Origin: JAJYSO01 sp964495935
Lineage (GTDB): Bacteria; Bacteroidota; Bacteroidia; Flavobacteriales; Flavobacteriaceae
Direction: 5' to 3'
Assembly: GCA_964495935.1 (NCBI GenBank)
Contig: CAZBXQ010000001.1
Coordinates: forward strand, 1-64,000
Length of the DNA stretch: 64,000 bases
Shown here in pieces: positions 8,367-18,248 of the stretch; position 1 is the first letter of the stretch, and each line of letters begins with the position of its first letter. Position numbers and translations under genes: made by a program. Under the pieces are notes generated by a model that saw only the letters and a program-made list of their open reading frames with translations, was not told the origin of the DNA and ran no database searches.

Positions 8367-10796
8367 TCAATTTTTTGGTTCTCGATTCTTTACATATTTC
8401 TCCAACCAGTTATTCTGTTCCCATAACATGTGCAATATACTTTCCTTGGCAGCATACCCATGGCTTTCCTCTGGAAGCTCTACCAATCGGGAAATACCTC
8501 CCAACCCTTTAATAGCATGGAATAATCGCTCGCTCTGAACCGGAAAGGTTCCAGCATTATTATCTTTTTGCCCCAATATAAGCAAAAGCGGCGTTCTTAT
8601 TTTATCCGCATGCATAAAAGGAGACATCTTATAATACAGATCCGGAGCGTCCCAGTACGTTCGTTCTTCCCGTTGAAAACCAAAAGGTGTTAAGGTTCTA
8701 TTATAGGCTCCGCTTCGGGCAATTCCAGCAGCAAATAAATCTGTATGAGCAAGAAGATTAGCTACCATAAAAGCCCCGTAAGAATGTCCCCCAACAGCTA
8801 CTCTATTTCTATCGATATACCCTCGCTCATCCATAGCATCTATAGCTGCTTTTGCGTTGGCACTCAATTGCTCAACAAAGGTATCGTTGGGTTTCTTATC
8901 ACCTTCTCCCACGATGGGAAAAGCAGCTCGATCTAAAACCGCATAACCTTGAGTAGCCCAAAAAATGGGAGAGCCGTAGCTCGGGATTGAAAAACTATTG
9001 GGATTTGAGGTGTTTTGTGCCGCCGTGGCCCGGCTTTTATATTCTGTAGGATAGGCCCACATCAACATGGGCAGTTTTTCTTGCCCCTCATAATCTGCCG
9101 GTAAATACAGCGTCCCACTCAGATCCAAACCATCGTCACGTTTGTATTTAACCACCTCTTTGTGTACCTTTTTCAAAGCATCAAAAGGATTTTTAAAATA
9201 CGTGATTTGCCGAAGACTTTCTGTATTGATATTTCGGATATAATAATTCGGATACTCATTATTAGACTCGATCCTGACCAGGACCCTTCCTTTTTTCATA
9301 TCGAATGCTCGGATCAAAGATTCTTTTTTATCGACATAAGTAGATTCGTACAAACGTTTGGTGGTTCCATCTTCCAAGTTAATTTTATCAACAAACGGGA
9401 ACTGCCCTTTTTCCGAGAATCCGCTTCCTATCAAATAGCCTGTTCCTTTTGTTAAATCCAATATTGAATTCCCATATTCATTATAAGTAGTTACAAATCT
9501 TCCGGGGTTACCATAAACATCTTGTGTATTTCTATCAAATAAAACAAAGGGCTTCTTGGAGGAATCAGAAGGGTCAAAAACATAAGTTTTTGTGTTTCTA
9601 TCGGCAAACCAATGATCATAAGCTATGGCCGTATTATCATTACCCCATAAAATAAACGAATATCTGTTTTTTACCTTCAGGAGAAGTTCTCCTTCACTGT
9701 CAAAAGGGGCTTCCACCTGATACACGGCATCCCTATAAGGCACCTTGTTTTTGGGATCCCCTTCGTCCAGAGCTTCCACCCAATACAAAACAGCGGGTTT
9801 ATCGGAACGCCAACTTACATTTCGTTTCCCCGTCCTTGTCGCTCCAAATCCCTGCGGTAACACTTCTGTAAGCGGCACCTGATTAAAAACCTTTACCGGC
9901 TTCCCTTTTTTATCATAAATAATCTGATCATAGGGAAATCTACTTTGCGGAACAATATAAGAAAAAGGTTTTTTCAATCGGCTAACCAGCACATACTCCC
10001 CATTAGGAGAAAAATAGATCCCTTTATACATATCTTGCGGCAAGAAAAGGCTTTCTTCTCCCGCCAGCGTTACCTTTCTAATTTCAGCTTGAGCCAGCGT
10101 TTCAAAATTATTTTCATCAATTGGTGACTCTAAAAGATCTTTATATGTCCTGTTTTGTGCTTTTTCCCCATTACTAACCGAGATTACCGGTCCGGTGGGT
10201 ATTTGATTTTCCGCATCCTGAATTTCCGGTCGATGATCCGGAACAGTTTTAAACAAGATATACCGATTATCGGGAGACCAGACAAAAGCATAGCCTAAAT
10301 TGGCATTAACATTGGGCTTTGTCAATCTTTTAGCCTCGGCAGATTCCAAATTCAAATACCAAACCTCAACTCCTTTCTCTGTTGTATTGGTAAATCCGAG
10401 GTATTTGCCATTGGGAGAGATCTTAAAGTTCGTAAGCAGAGCATTGTCGGGCATTCCTTTAACGGCCTTACGTTTGTCGTTTTCTGTACTTCCTATTTCA
10501 AGTCTCTTATAATAGGTAATACGGCTTCCAATATTTAATTCCGGATTCAGTCGTAAACCGGCCAGTCGTACTTCGGGTTGTGCCAACTGAGCAATGGTTT
10601 TATAGCGGTCTCTATAAGCATAAACCAAATTCTCGCCCGTGCGATCAAACAAAACCTGCGGTGCCAGATCGGCATCAATCAAAGATTGTATTGTTTTAGG
10701 AGGAACTTTATAGGTACTTTCTTCCTGAGCATGAGCAGATAATTCAGGAAATAAAAAAAGCCAAAACACCAAAAAAACATATCGATAAAAAGACAT
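8367..10796 (-). CDS. Secreted S9-family peptidase, glutamyl-endopeptidase-like
   Basis: An 809-residue prolyl-oligopeptidase-type serine peptidase. I chose the ATG at 10796, giving signal peptide MSFYRYVFLVFWLFLF...AHAQ, over an in-frame ATG 51 bases upstream that adds an odd hydrophobic extension. The N-terminal two thirds look like a beta-propeller, with repeats such as NFKISPNGKYLGFTN and FVWSPDNRYILF. The C-terminal alpha/beta-hydrolase domain has Ser in GGHSYGAF (about 672), Asp in LGQKDNN (about 745) and His in ESHGYAAKES (about 779). The SHGY.A.ES.LHMLWE ending matches the chloroplast glutamyl endopeptidase (CGEP) branch of S9. It sits between two SusC/SusD pairs, consistent with peptide use. 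Cleavage after Glu is inferred from that resemblance. Confidence 0.85.
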   Translation of the reverse strand: MSFYRYVFLVFWLFLFPELSAHAQEESTYKVPPKTIQSLIDADLAPQVLFDRTGENLVYAYRDRYKTIAQLAQPEVRLAGLRLNPELNIGSRITYYKRLEIGSTENDKRKAVKGMPDNALLTNFKISPNGKYLGFTNTTEKGVEVWYLNLESAEAKRLTKPNVNANLGYAFVWSPDNRYILFKTVPDHRPEIQDAENQIPTGPVISVSNGEKAQNRTYKDLLESPIDENNFETLAQAEIRKVTLAGEESLFLPQDMYKGIYFSPNGEYVLVSRLKKPFSYIVPQSRFPYDQIIYDKKGKPVKVFNQVPLTEVLPQGFGATRTGKRNVSWRSDKPAVLYWVEALDEGDPKNKVPYRDAVYQVEAPFDSEGELLLKVKNRYSFILWGNDNTAIAYDHWFADRNTKTYVFDPSDSSKKPFVLFDRNTQDVYGNPGRFVTTYNEYGNSILDLTKGTGYLIGSGFSEKGQFPFVDKINLEDGTTKRLYESTYVDKKESLIRAFDMKKGRVLVRIESNNEYPNYYIRNINTESLRQITYFKNPFDALKKVHKEVVKYKRDDGLDLSGTLYLPADYEGQEKLPMLMWAYPTEYKSRATAAQNTSNPNSFSIPSYGSPIFWATQGYAVLDRAAFPIVGEGDKKPNDTFVEQLSANAKAAIDAMDERGYIDRNRVAVGGHSYGAFMVANLLAHTDLFAAGIARSGAYNRTLTPFGFQREERTYWDAPDLYYKMSPFMHADKIRTPLLLILGQKDNNAGTFPVQSERLFHAIKGLGGISRLVELPEESHGYAAKESILHMLWEQNNWLEKYVKNREPKN

Positions 10797-11206
10797 AAGA
10801 AAAAATTTAAAGAAATCTAAAAATACAAAGATTAGCGAAATAAACAACCCCTTGCTTTATTAATGAATAAGTGCTATCCAATTTATACACCAAGTCAAGA
10901 ATTAACCTTAACACCATATATTTCATTTATAATCTTTACGTCTAAATACTAGTTATTCGAAGTGCTATAGAAGGGTTTATCATAGTTTGAGGCAATATCA
11001 AAAAGGCTTTAAACGAACTCTTTTGAATCCAGATAGCCTAATAACAGGATTTGCCAACGATTTCACTCCGACATTTTATCAATTAATGTTAAATTAATAT
11101 TAAAGTAATTTTATATATAAACATAAATTATATATTCGTTTTGTTAAATATAAATGCTCTGATTAATTTTACCATAATTAAGAATACGAATAAAATTCTC
11201 ACAACA
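10797..11206. other. Divergent intergenic region, peptidase / second SusC
   Basis: About 410 AT-rich bases between two divergently transcribed genes. I found no exact TAnnTTTG box for either gene. The closest is TCGTTTTG at about 11135-11142 for the rightward SusC, one base off the -7 consensus. No RNA gene or repeat copy was recognised. Confidence 0.5.
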
Positions 11207-14200
11207 ATGAAAATAATCTACAAAGAATTTATTATATTGTTTATAATAATATTGGTCACACAACTGGGATACGGGCAAGAAAGAACTATATCAGGCAATG
11301 TAACCGATGGAAACAACGTTCCACTTGCTGGAGTCAGTGTTATCATCAGTGGCACAACCATAGGAACAAGTACCGATTTCGATGGAAATTTTGAGATTAA
11401 AGTCAACCAAGGTGACAAATTAGAACTTTCATACATTGGATTTGAAACCCAAGTAATCAAAATAGATAGCCTCCAAAATCATTTTGACATTCAACTAAAG
11501 GTCAGTGAAAATGTTATGGACGAAGTCCTTGTAGTAGCCTATGGAACGGCAAGCAGGGAATCTATTACGGGTTCCGTATCTTCTATCACCGCCGATGCTT
11601 TTAAAGAACGCCCCACTTCTAACATTTTTACTGCCCTCGAAGGCTCTGCCCCAGGAATTCAATTCAATACAAACTCAGGGCAACCCGGCTCATCAGGGGA
11701 TATTCGAATTCGAGGTTTCCATTCAATTAACGGTAGTAACTCACCTTTAATTGTAATTGATGAAGTTCCTTTCGAAGGAAATATAAATGATTTAAACCCC
11801 GCAGATATTGAAAGTATATCGGTTTTAAAAGACGCTTCATCAGCCGCGTTATATGGTAATCGAGCAACCAATGGAGTTATCCTAATTCAAACAAAAGGAG
11901 GGAAAGCCAATTCTGGAAATTCCTTAACAATTAATACAAAACAAGGGTGGTTTAGCCGAGGATTGCCCGAATATAATCGTCTCGGACCTAATGAATGGAT
12001 GGTTGCCATGTTCCAAGGCTACAGAAACTCTTTACTAACGGAAAGAGAAGATATTTCTCTACAAGAAGCAAATACTTTGGCAAGGGAAACGCTTATATCT
12101 GATTACCTGTTCTCAAATATTTATAATGTGCCTGATAATCAACTTTTTGATGAAAATGGAAATTTCAACCCAAATGCACAAATATTAGCGGGCTATCTGG
12201 ATGATTTAGACTGGTATAAAGGAATTCAAAGAACAGGGTATCGTCAAGAGTATAACTTAAGTGGCACAGCTTCAAATGAAAAAGGAGGAACATATTATTC
12301 TTTAGGGTATTTGGATGAAGAAGGATATACAAATACTGCACGAGACAGACGATTAACAGCTCGGCTAAATGCAAATTATCGATTTACAGATTGGCTGAAA
12401 GTAGGAACCAGCTTGTATGGAACGCATCAAAAAATAAATTTAATTAATAGTGGAGATTTCCTGCATCCCTTTATATTTTCTAGGAATATGGCTCCTATTT
12501 ACTCGGTCCATTTACATGATCCAGAAACAGGAGAGTATATATTGGATAGTCAAGGTGAAAAACAATTCGATAACGGTGATGGAACACGTAATCAAAATGT
12601 AGGGAGGCATGTAATCTGGGAAAATGAATTAGATAGCCGTCAACGAATGCGTAATACACTTCAAGGTAGAGTATTTGCAGAAATCGACTTCTTTAAGGAT
12701 TTCACTCTTAAAATCAACGGGGAACTAAATGTCAGAAGCCAAACTTTGACCACCTACGATAATCCTATTATTGGTGATGGCATGGGCAATAATGGTAGAG
12801 GACACAAAGACACCGACAACTATAAAAACTATACCATTCAACAAATACTTAATTGGGGACACTCATACGGTAATCATAATCTAAGTGCTCTAGCTGGTCA
12901 TGAAAGTTACAAATACTGGTCTGAAGGCATTACTGCTGCAAAATCACAACAAAAATTTCCTAATCGCACAGATTTGGTCAACTATAGTGAAATCACTACT
13001 CTAACCAGTTCGGCCTCCAACCGAAGAATAGAATCTTATTTTGGCCAAGCGAAGTATAACTACAATAATAAATATTTCTTGGATGCCTCCTTTAGGAGAG
13101 ACGGATCTTCTCGATTCTCAAAAGAAACTCGATGGGGTAATTTCTGGTCGATGGGAGCAAGTTGGATGATAAGTAAAGAAAAATTTATGAATTTAAATTG
13201 GCTCAATGATTTAAAACTTAAAGCTTCATATGGAGAAGTTGGAAATGACGCATCAGCGGGAACCTATGCTTATCAAGCGTTATACACAATATCGCAAAAC
13301 GCTAATAAATCCGCCGTATGGAGCACACAAAATCCCGCTACCGATCTCCAATGGGAGACATCAACTTCATTAAACCTTGGACTTGAAGGGTCTTTATTTA
13401 ATAGACTCAATTTTAATTTCGAATTCTTTAATCAAGAATCTAAAAATCTTATTTTTTCTGTTAATCTACCGGCATCAGTGGGTAATGCCTCAACTATTGA
13501 CCGTAACATTGGGAGTGTAAGAAATCGCGGAATAGAAGTAAGTTTTGATGTGGACATCATCAACACAAAGGATTGGAATTGGAATGTAGGGGCTAATGCG
13601 ACATTTATGAAAAATAAGGTTATAACCTTACCCGAAGAAAATAGAGAAGAAGGAATTATTAATGGTACCAAAAAAATTATGGAAGGGCATGGCATATATG
13701 ATTTTTGGACATATAATTTCATAGGGGTAGACCAACTAACAGGACAGTCTCTTTTCGAAATTGATGACGAAGCCTATAATCTCAATGGATCCGCACCCGA
13801 TAAGGATCCTGTACCTGATGAATGGTTAACCGAAATCAATGGTCAATCCTATACAACCAACAATACTTATGGCAAACGAATCTATACAGGAGATTCTGCA
13901 ATTCCCGACGTGTATGGAAGTTTCTCTACTAACCTATCATGGAGAAACTTCACTTTAAGTGGCTTATTTACCTATTCTTTAGGTGGAAAAGTTTATGACA
14001 GTACATACAGGAGTATGATGTCAATTTCAGGAACTCCTCATGCACTACATGAAGACATCCAAAACTCCTGGAACGGGATTCCCGATGGAATTACCGAAAA
14101 CTCTCCAGATCGAATAGACCCCAATGGTATACCCGCCATAAATTTCAGCAACAGCACCTATAATAATGGTATGGCTCAACGCTGGTTACAAAATGGTGAC

Positions 14201-14419
14201 TACCTAAACATCAAAAACATTACATTAAATTATAGTATTCCCACAAATATCATACAAAAGATAGATCTTAAATCTTTAAGCCTATATGTTAGTGCTGAAA
14301 ACCTGAAAACCTTTACAAGTCTAAAAGGTATGAATCCACAAAACTCTTTTGCCGGCACCACTGGCAATGAATTTGCACCCTATAAGATTTGGACTTTCGG
14401 AATCAATATTGGACTCTAA
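11207..14419 (+). CDS. SusC/RagA-family TonB-dependent outer-membrane transporter (second)
   Basis: A 1070-residue SusC-type transporter. The start at 11207 gives a normal signal peptide (MKIIYKEFIILFIIIL...GYGQ); an upstream in-frame ATG adds 22 residues before it and is less likely. Domains: carboxypeptidase-regulatory-like (about 28-105, ISGNVTDGNNVPLAGVSVII), plug (about 115-225, DIRIRGFHS, LIVIDEVPF, ALYGNRATNGVILIQTKGG), barrel to the C-terminal GINIGL. It is clearly a paralogue of the first SusC, not a recent copy. The DNA is visibly richer in A and T than the flanking housekeeping genes, a hint of separate origin. The SusD partner starts 11 bases after its stop. Confidence 0.95.
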   Translation: MKIIYKEFIILFIIILVTQLGYGQERTISGNVTDGNNVPLAGVSVIISGTTIGTSTDFDGNFEIKVNQGDKLELSYIGFETQVIKIDSLQNHFDIQLKVSENVMDEVLVVAYGTASRESITGSVSSITADAFKERPTSNIFTALEGSAPGIQFNTNSGQPGSSGDIRIRGFHSINGSNSPLIVIDEVPFEGNINDLNPADIESISVLKDASSAALYGNRATNGVILIQTKGGKANSGNSLTINTKQGWFSRGLPEYNRLGPNEWMVAMFQGYRNSLLTEREDISLQEANTLARETLISDYLFSNIYNVPDNQLFDENGNFNPNAQILAGYLDDLDWYKGIQRTGYRQEYNLSGTASNEKGGTYYSLGYLDEEGYTNTARDRRLTARLNANYRFTDWLKVGTSLYGTHQKINLINSGDFLHPFIFSRNMAPIYSVHLHDPETGEYILDSQGEKQFDNGDGTRNQNVGRHVIWENELDSRQRMRNTLQGRVFAEIDFFKDFTLKINGELNVRSQTLTTYDNPIIGDGMGNNGRGHKDTDNYKNYTIQQILNWGHSYGNHNLSALAGHESYKYWSEGITAAKSQQKFPNRTDLVNYSEITTLTSSASNRRIESYFGQAKYNYNNKYFLDASFRRDGSSRFSKETRWGNFWSMGASWMISKEKFMNLNWLNDLKLKASYGEVGNDASAGTYAYQALYTISQNANKSAVWSTQNPATDLQWETSTSLNLGLEGSLFNRLNFNFEFFNQESKNLIFSVNLPASVGNASTIDRNIGSVRNRGIEVSFDVDIINTKDWNWNVGANATFMKNKVITLPEENREEGIINGTKKIMEGHGIYDFWTYNFIGVDQLTGQSLFEIDDEAYNLNGSAPDKDPVPDEWLTEINGQSYTTNNTYGKRIYTGDSAIPDVYGSFSTNLSWRNFTLSGLFTYSLGGKVYDSTYRSMMSISGTPHALHEDIQNSWNGIPDGITENSPDRIDPNGIPAINFSNSTYNNGMAQRWLQNGDYLNIKNITLNYSIPTNIIQKIDLKSLSLYVSAENLKTFTSLKGMNPQNSFAGTTGNEFAPYKIWTFGINIGL

Positions 14420-14430
14420 AAAAAATAAAA

Positions 14431-15966
14431 ATGAGATTACAGAAGATTAAATATATCCTTTTTACTATTTCGATAGTATTATTTAACATAAGCTGTAGTA
14501 GCGATTTTCTTGAAACCGAACCTACGGGATCAACTTCAGAAAAGACCGTATTTGAAACTACAGATAATGTTAAAATGGCAATAAATGGTATTGCCAGGCT
14601 AATGACTAAACAATGGATTAGTACTCAAGGTTTTAATGGAGAAGGAACAATTAAAATGTACTTTGGAAATTATCCCGGAAATCATTTTATATATGCTTCT
14701 ACAGGTTGGCAAAACACTATTAAAGGAAACTATCATGAAAATAGAACAATCAGATATGATTACTATCCATGGCAGTATTATTATACATTAATCGGTGAAG
14801 CTAATAAAATATTAGCCAATATAGAGGAAGCCGAGGGTCCGGAAGAAGATAAAGATGCTATTCGTGCACAAGCACTGACATATAGAGCCTATAGCTATTT
14901 TATGCTATCACAGTTATATGCATACAGATGGAAAGATTCTAATAATGGTGCTACTGAAGCAGTCGTTATACGCACCGAGCCCAACTTAGAAGACCTACCA
15001 TTATCGACTCTCGGAGAAGTATATGATTTAGTATATAGTGATCTGGAAAAAGCCATCAGCTTATTTGACTCATCTGGATACACAAGATCAGATTTCTTTG
15101 AAATAGACAAAAGTGTAGCCCAAGCAATTTTCGCCAGAGCTGCTCTAACTAAAGAAGATTATTCTAATGCGGCAAAATACGCTGCTTTAGCCAGAGAAAA
15201 TTATCCTCTAATGGGTAATACCGATTATCTCGCAGGCTTTGCAAACCCCACCTCAGAATGGATATGGGGCAGTTTTGATTCAGAAGACGAAACACTATTC
15301 TTCTACTCTTTTCAAGCCTATATAGCATATAACTCCACATCATCAAACGTACGCTCTTATCCAAAAAGAATTAGTAAAGAGTTGTATGACCAAATACCAA
15401 ATACTGACATAAGAAAAAATCTATTTTTAGACCCCGAGGGCTATGATGCCAGCCCAAGCACAGGAAAAGCAGGGCCCGATCTCGATAAGCATGCAAGAGA
15501 AATGTACCCTGATATTCAATCCAATGCAACAACTTACGCTCATATGCAGTTCAAATTTAGTGCAAATGGCATGCCCGGCATTGGTAATTTAAATCACTTT
15601 CGATCTTCCGAAATGGTTCTAATAGAGGCTGAGGCAGATTATTTTATGGGAGAAAACGATGAGAAGATCCAAGAACTATTAGAAGAATTAACAGCAGGAA
15701 CCGGTAGAGATCCTGCTTATACCTGTACGGCAACGGGGCCAGATTTACTAAAAGAAATAAAAAAATATCGTGCCATAGAACTTTGGGGTGAAGGCTTTGA
15801 TTGGTTCGATCTAAAACGCTGGAAGGACCCCATAAACCGAAAGAGTTTTAGTGAAGGAGGGAATTACTTAGATGCTCTTTCAGGCCATATAGGTCCTGAA
15901 GAGAAAAACAATTGGACTTGGCGGATTCCCCTTATAGAAGCGGACAACAATAAGTTGGTTGATTAA
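14431..15966 (+). CDS. SusD/RagB-family nutrient-binding lipoprotein (second)
   Basis: A 511-residue lipoprotein starting at ATG 14431, with a lysine-rich n-region and lipobox NISC (Cys22). An upstream in-frame ATG inside the SusC gene would add 14 residues and is less likely. SusD hallmarks: NILANIEEAEGPEED with RAQALTYRAYSYFMLSQLY (about 135-165), and near the C-terminus KYRAIELWGEGFDWFDLKRW. It forms the substrate-binding lid of the second SusC transporter. It shares the AT-rich composition of its partner. The specificity is unknown. The first pair and this one differ widely, so they should not be assumed to take the same substrate. Confidence 0.9.
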   Translation: MRLQKIKYILFTISIVLFNISCSSDFLETEPTGSTSEKTVFETTDNVKMAINGIARLMTKQWISTQGFNGEGTIKMYFGNYPGNHFIYASTGWQNTIKGNYHENRTIRYDYYPWQYYYTLIGEANKILANIEEAEGPEEDKDAIRAQALTYRAYSYFMLSQLYAYRWKDSNNGATEAVVIRTEPNLEDLPLSTLGEVYDLVYSDLEKAISLFDSSGYTRSDFFEIDKSVAQAIFARAALTKEDYSNAAKYAALARENYPLMGNTDYLAGFANPTSEWIWGSFDSEDETLFFYSFQAYIAYNSTSSNVRSYPKRISKELYDQIPNTDIRKNLFLDPEGYDASPSTGKAGPDLDKHAREMYPDIQSNATTYAHMQFKFSANGMPGIGNLNHFRSSEMVLIEAEADYFMGENDEKIQELLEELTAGTGRDPAYTCTATGPDLLKEIKKYRAIELWGEGFDWFDLKRWKDPINRKSFSEGGNYLDALSGHIGPEEKNNWTWRIPLIEADNNKLVD

Positions 15967-16000
15967 TTTTTATGTAACAACCGTTTTAATTCCTCTGTAA

Positions 16001-16846
16001 TTACACGGCTACTTTTCCTTTAATATGGGGGTAGGGGTGATAGTCCTTTAAAGTAAAATCTTTATAGTCAAACGCCCATAAATCCTTAATTTCGGGATTG
16101 AGCTCCATAATGGGTAAGGGGTTGGGAGCTCGTGAAATTTGCAGCTTCACTTGCTTAAAATGATTTTTATAAATATGTGCATCACCCAAAGTATGTACAA
16201 AATCACCGGGCTGCATATCACATACCTGAGCTATCATCATAAGCAGCAACGCATAAGAGGCAATGTTAAAGGGAACACCCAAAAAAATATCGGCACTGCG
16301 TTGATAGAGTTGGAGAGAAAGGCGGGGCTTCCCTCCTTCTTTTAAAGCCGGACTCACATAAAACTGAAAAAAGGCATGACAGGGAGGCAAAGCCGCTTTA
16401 CCCTTTGCTACATTGTCGGAAAATGAAATGGAGGTATCGGGCAGTACACTTGGATTCCAGGCAGAAACCAGCATTCTACGACTGTTGGGATTGGTTTTTA
16501 TCGTCTCGATAACGTCTTGGATCTGATCCACCCCTTCACTGTTCCAGTTCCTCCACTGCTGGCCATACACCGGACCCAAATCTCCTTTTTCGTCGGCCCA
16601 TTCGTTCCAGATCCGAACTCCGTGATCCTGAAGATATGCAATATTTGTATCCCCTTTTAAAAACCATAAGAGCTCATAAATAATGGATTTCAAGTGTATT
16701 TTTTTGGTCGTGACCAATGGAAAACCGTCCTGCAGATCAAAACGCATCTGATAGCCGAATACACTTCGGGTTCCCGTTCCCGTACGATCTCCCTTATCCA
16801 CTCCATGGTCTAATACGTATTTTATTAAATCGTGATATTGCTTCAT
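16001..16846 (-). CDS. thyA: Thymidylate synthase
   Basis: A 281-residue ThyA that converts dUMP to dTMP using methylene-tetrahydrofolate in the cytoplasm. Landmarks: N-terminal GDRTGTGTRSVFG with the phosphate-binding Arg, WNEWADEKGDLGPVYGQQWRNW, the catalytic Cys in LPPCHAFFQFYV, RSADIFLGVPFNIASYALL, and the C-terminal HPHIKGKVAV. It is somewhat longer than the 264-residue E. coli enzyme, with an insert before the active-site Cys (SISFSDNVAKGKA). No folA homologue follows downstream; the gene converges on the second SusD gene with 34 bases between stops. Confidence 0.97.
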   Translation of the reverse strand: MKQYHDLIKYVLDHGVDKGDRTGTGTRSVFGYQMRFDLQDGFPLVTTKKIHLKSIIYELLWFLKGDTNIAYLQDHGVRIWNEWADEKGDLGPVYGQQWRNWNSEGVDQIQDVIETIKTNPNSRRMLVSAWNPSVLPDTSISFSDNVAKGKAALPPCHAFFQFYVSPALKEGGKPRLSLQLYQRSADIFLGVPFNIASYALLLMMIAQVCDMQPGDFVHTLGDAHIYKNHFKQVKLQISRAPNPLPIMELNPEIKDLWAFDYKDFTLKDYHPYPHIKGKVAV

Positions 16847-17084
16847 GCGTTTTTATTTTGCGTAATGGATATATTTTTCGGTTTTTCCGTAGCAGCTTAG
16901 TTTTGCTTTAGCACATTTAAAATACTTGCGATCAGTTGATTATAAAGATGATCAAACATCCCGCCCCGATTCTATATATTTAAGATGCTTGTTACACGTC
17001 TCTATAATAGTTTGCAACCGATGTCTTTCTCGATTCATAAGATGATTATTAGGAATTGCCGCCATCGTCTTCAAGTACGGAGAA

Positions 17085-17696
17085 CTATTTCTTTTTTGCG
17101 CGCAGAACCGGATTTAACTCTTCATCATTATACATTTTCATCTGTTTATAGGTCTTCATGTATTTATCGCCATTTTCGATATCGGCAAGCAATTGATCCA
17201 AAGCCGCAGATAAATCCTCACGCTGTTCCAATAACACTTTCAGTTTCTCTTTACATTTTGCCCGGTGCCCGGGGGTTGCATCTTCCCGATGAGCTTCCCG
17301 TTCCATATGAAAAATCTTCAAATTTAAGATCGAAAGCCGATCGACCGCCCAAGCCGGACTCTCCGTATTGATAGTGGCGTCTTCCTTGACGGTTACATCC
17401 TTATACCGGGTCAAGAAATAACTATCAATATATTCAACCGTATCGGTTCGGTCCTGATTCGATGCATCGATACGTCTTTTAAGTTTCAGGGCTTCCTCAG
17501 GATGGATATCCGGATCCCTTATCAAATCCTCATAATCCCACTGAACGGTATCAATCCAGCATTTTCTATACAGCAAATGCCCGATCAAATCCGATTCCCG
17601 GTCATACGGATTCGTAAACTCCTGATTAACATCCCCGATCTCGTGGTATTTGTGAATAGCTTCTTGGAATAGAGTATTGGCTTTTTCTGAAAACAT
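17085..17696 (-). CDS. DUF4254 family protein
   Basis: A 203-residue soluble, charged protein of the DUF4254 family, common in Bacteroidota and of unknown function. The frame opens with FQEAIHKYHEIGDVNQEF and contains ESDLIGHLLYRKCWIDTVQWDYEDLIRD and the conserved NLKIFHMERE helix. I start it at ATG 17696 (MFSEKANTL), with a TACATTTG promoter box 30 bases upstream. A farther ATG at 17738 adds a hydrophobic leader unlike the family. In other genomes the family often lies beside glycosyltransferase genes; none is present here. Confidence 0.8.
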   Translation of the reverse strand: MFSEKANTLFQEAIHKYHEIGDVNQEFTNPYDRESDLIGHLLYRKCWIDTVQWDYEDLIRDPDIHPEEALKLKRRIDASNQDRTDTVEYIDSYFLTRYKDVTVKEDATINTESPAWAVDRLSILNLKIFHMEREAHREDATPGHRAKCKEKLKVLLEQREDLSAALDQLLADIENGDKYMKTYKQMKMYNDEELNPVLRAKKK

Positions 17697-17725
17697 AGCA
17701 CATATAACTTGGTAAAACAATGAGA

Positions 17726-17733
17726 CAAATGTA
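17726..17733 (-). promoter_or_regulatory. -7 box for the DUF4254 gene
   Basis: CAAATGTA on the plus strand is TACATTTG on the minus strand, an exact -7 match 30 bases before the chosen start. No clear TTG is found at the usual distance, so confidence is modest. Confidence 0.4.
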
Positions 17734-17806
17734 AGCAATTAATATTCTTCGGGACATTTCGCGGTCTCCAAAAAATTAACGAACTTCGTCACTCAACGAA
17801 AAGTCC

Positions 17807-18049
17807 ATGACAGCGATCGTTTATCATATTCTATTCCTTGTGCAGAAAGGATATTTCATACCCAATGAAAAAGATGCCAAACCCAATCAGCAATTTGGGA
17901 ACTACAGCTTTATTGATTTTATAACCGAGAATTGGTTTTCTCTGGCAGCCATCGCCCTAATGGTTTTCTTCGTTTTATTCTATCTCAAAGAAAAGAAACG
18001 AATGGCCAAAAAAGAGGAAGAGGAGAAAGAAAAATCCAAGTGGAACTAA
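17807..18049 (+). CDS. Small membrane protein, unknown function
   Basis: An 80-residue frame. It has a weakly hydrophobic N-terminus (AIVYHILFLVQ), one clear transmembrane helix at about 44-60 (WFSLAAIALMVFFVLFYL) and a highly charged KEKKRMAKKEEEEKEK tail that should lie in the cytoplasm. I do not recognise the family. Membrane helix plus charged tail, and position divergent to the DUF4254 gene, make a real gene likely. No promoter box was found. Confidence 0.6.
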   Translation: MTAIVYHILFLVQKGYFIPNEKDAKPNQQFGNYSFIDFITENWFSLAAIALMVFFVLFYLKEKKRMAKKEEEEKEKSKWN

Positions 18050-18204
18050 TAGAGAGGGGTTGAGTGCTTCATGGTGAGTGACTTATGACTCGTTATTCAG
18101 GAATGCCAGTTTATAATAACCTCCGTGAACCCTGCGGTTAAAGCGGTTAAAAAAGTGAGGTTAGGGGTAAATTTTTGAATTATGAGTTACTCAAATCTCA
18201 TTTC

Positions 18205-18239
18205 CTACTCACCTACTCCCTACTCACCTACTCCCTACC
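18205..18239. repeat. 15-bp tandem repeat
   Basis: Two exact copies of CTACTCACCTACTCC (18205-18219 and 18220-18234) and the start of a third, just beyond the 3-prime end of the leftward rsmI gene. Function unknown. Confidence 0.7.
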
Positions 18240-18248
18240 TTCTCTCTT

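Noticed and set aside
11141..11206. 22-residue N-terminal extension of the second SusC
   Set aside because: The ATG at 11207 gives a normal signal peptide; the extension is polar and lies in the promoter region.
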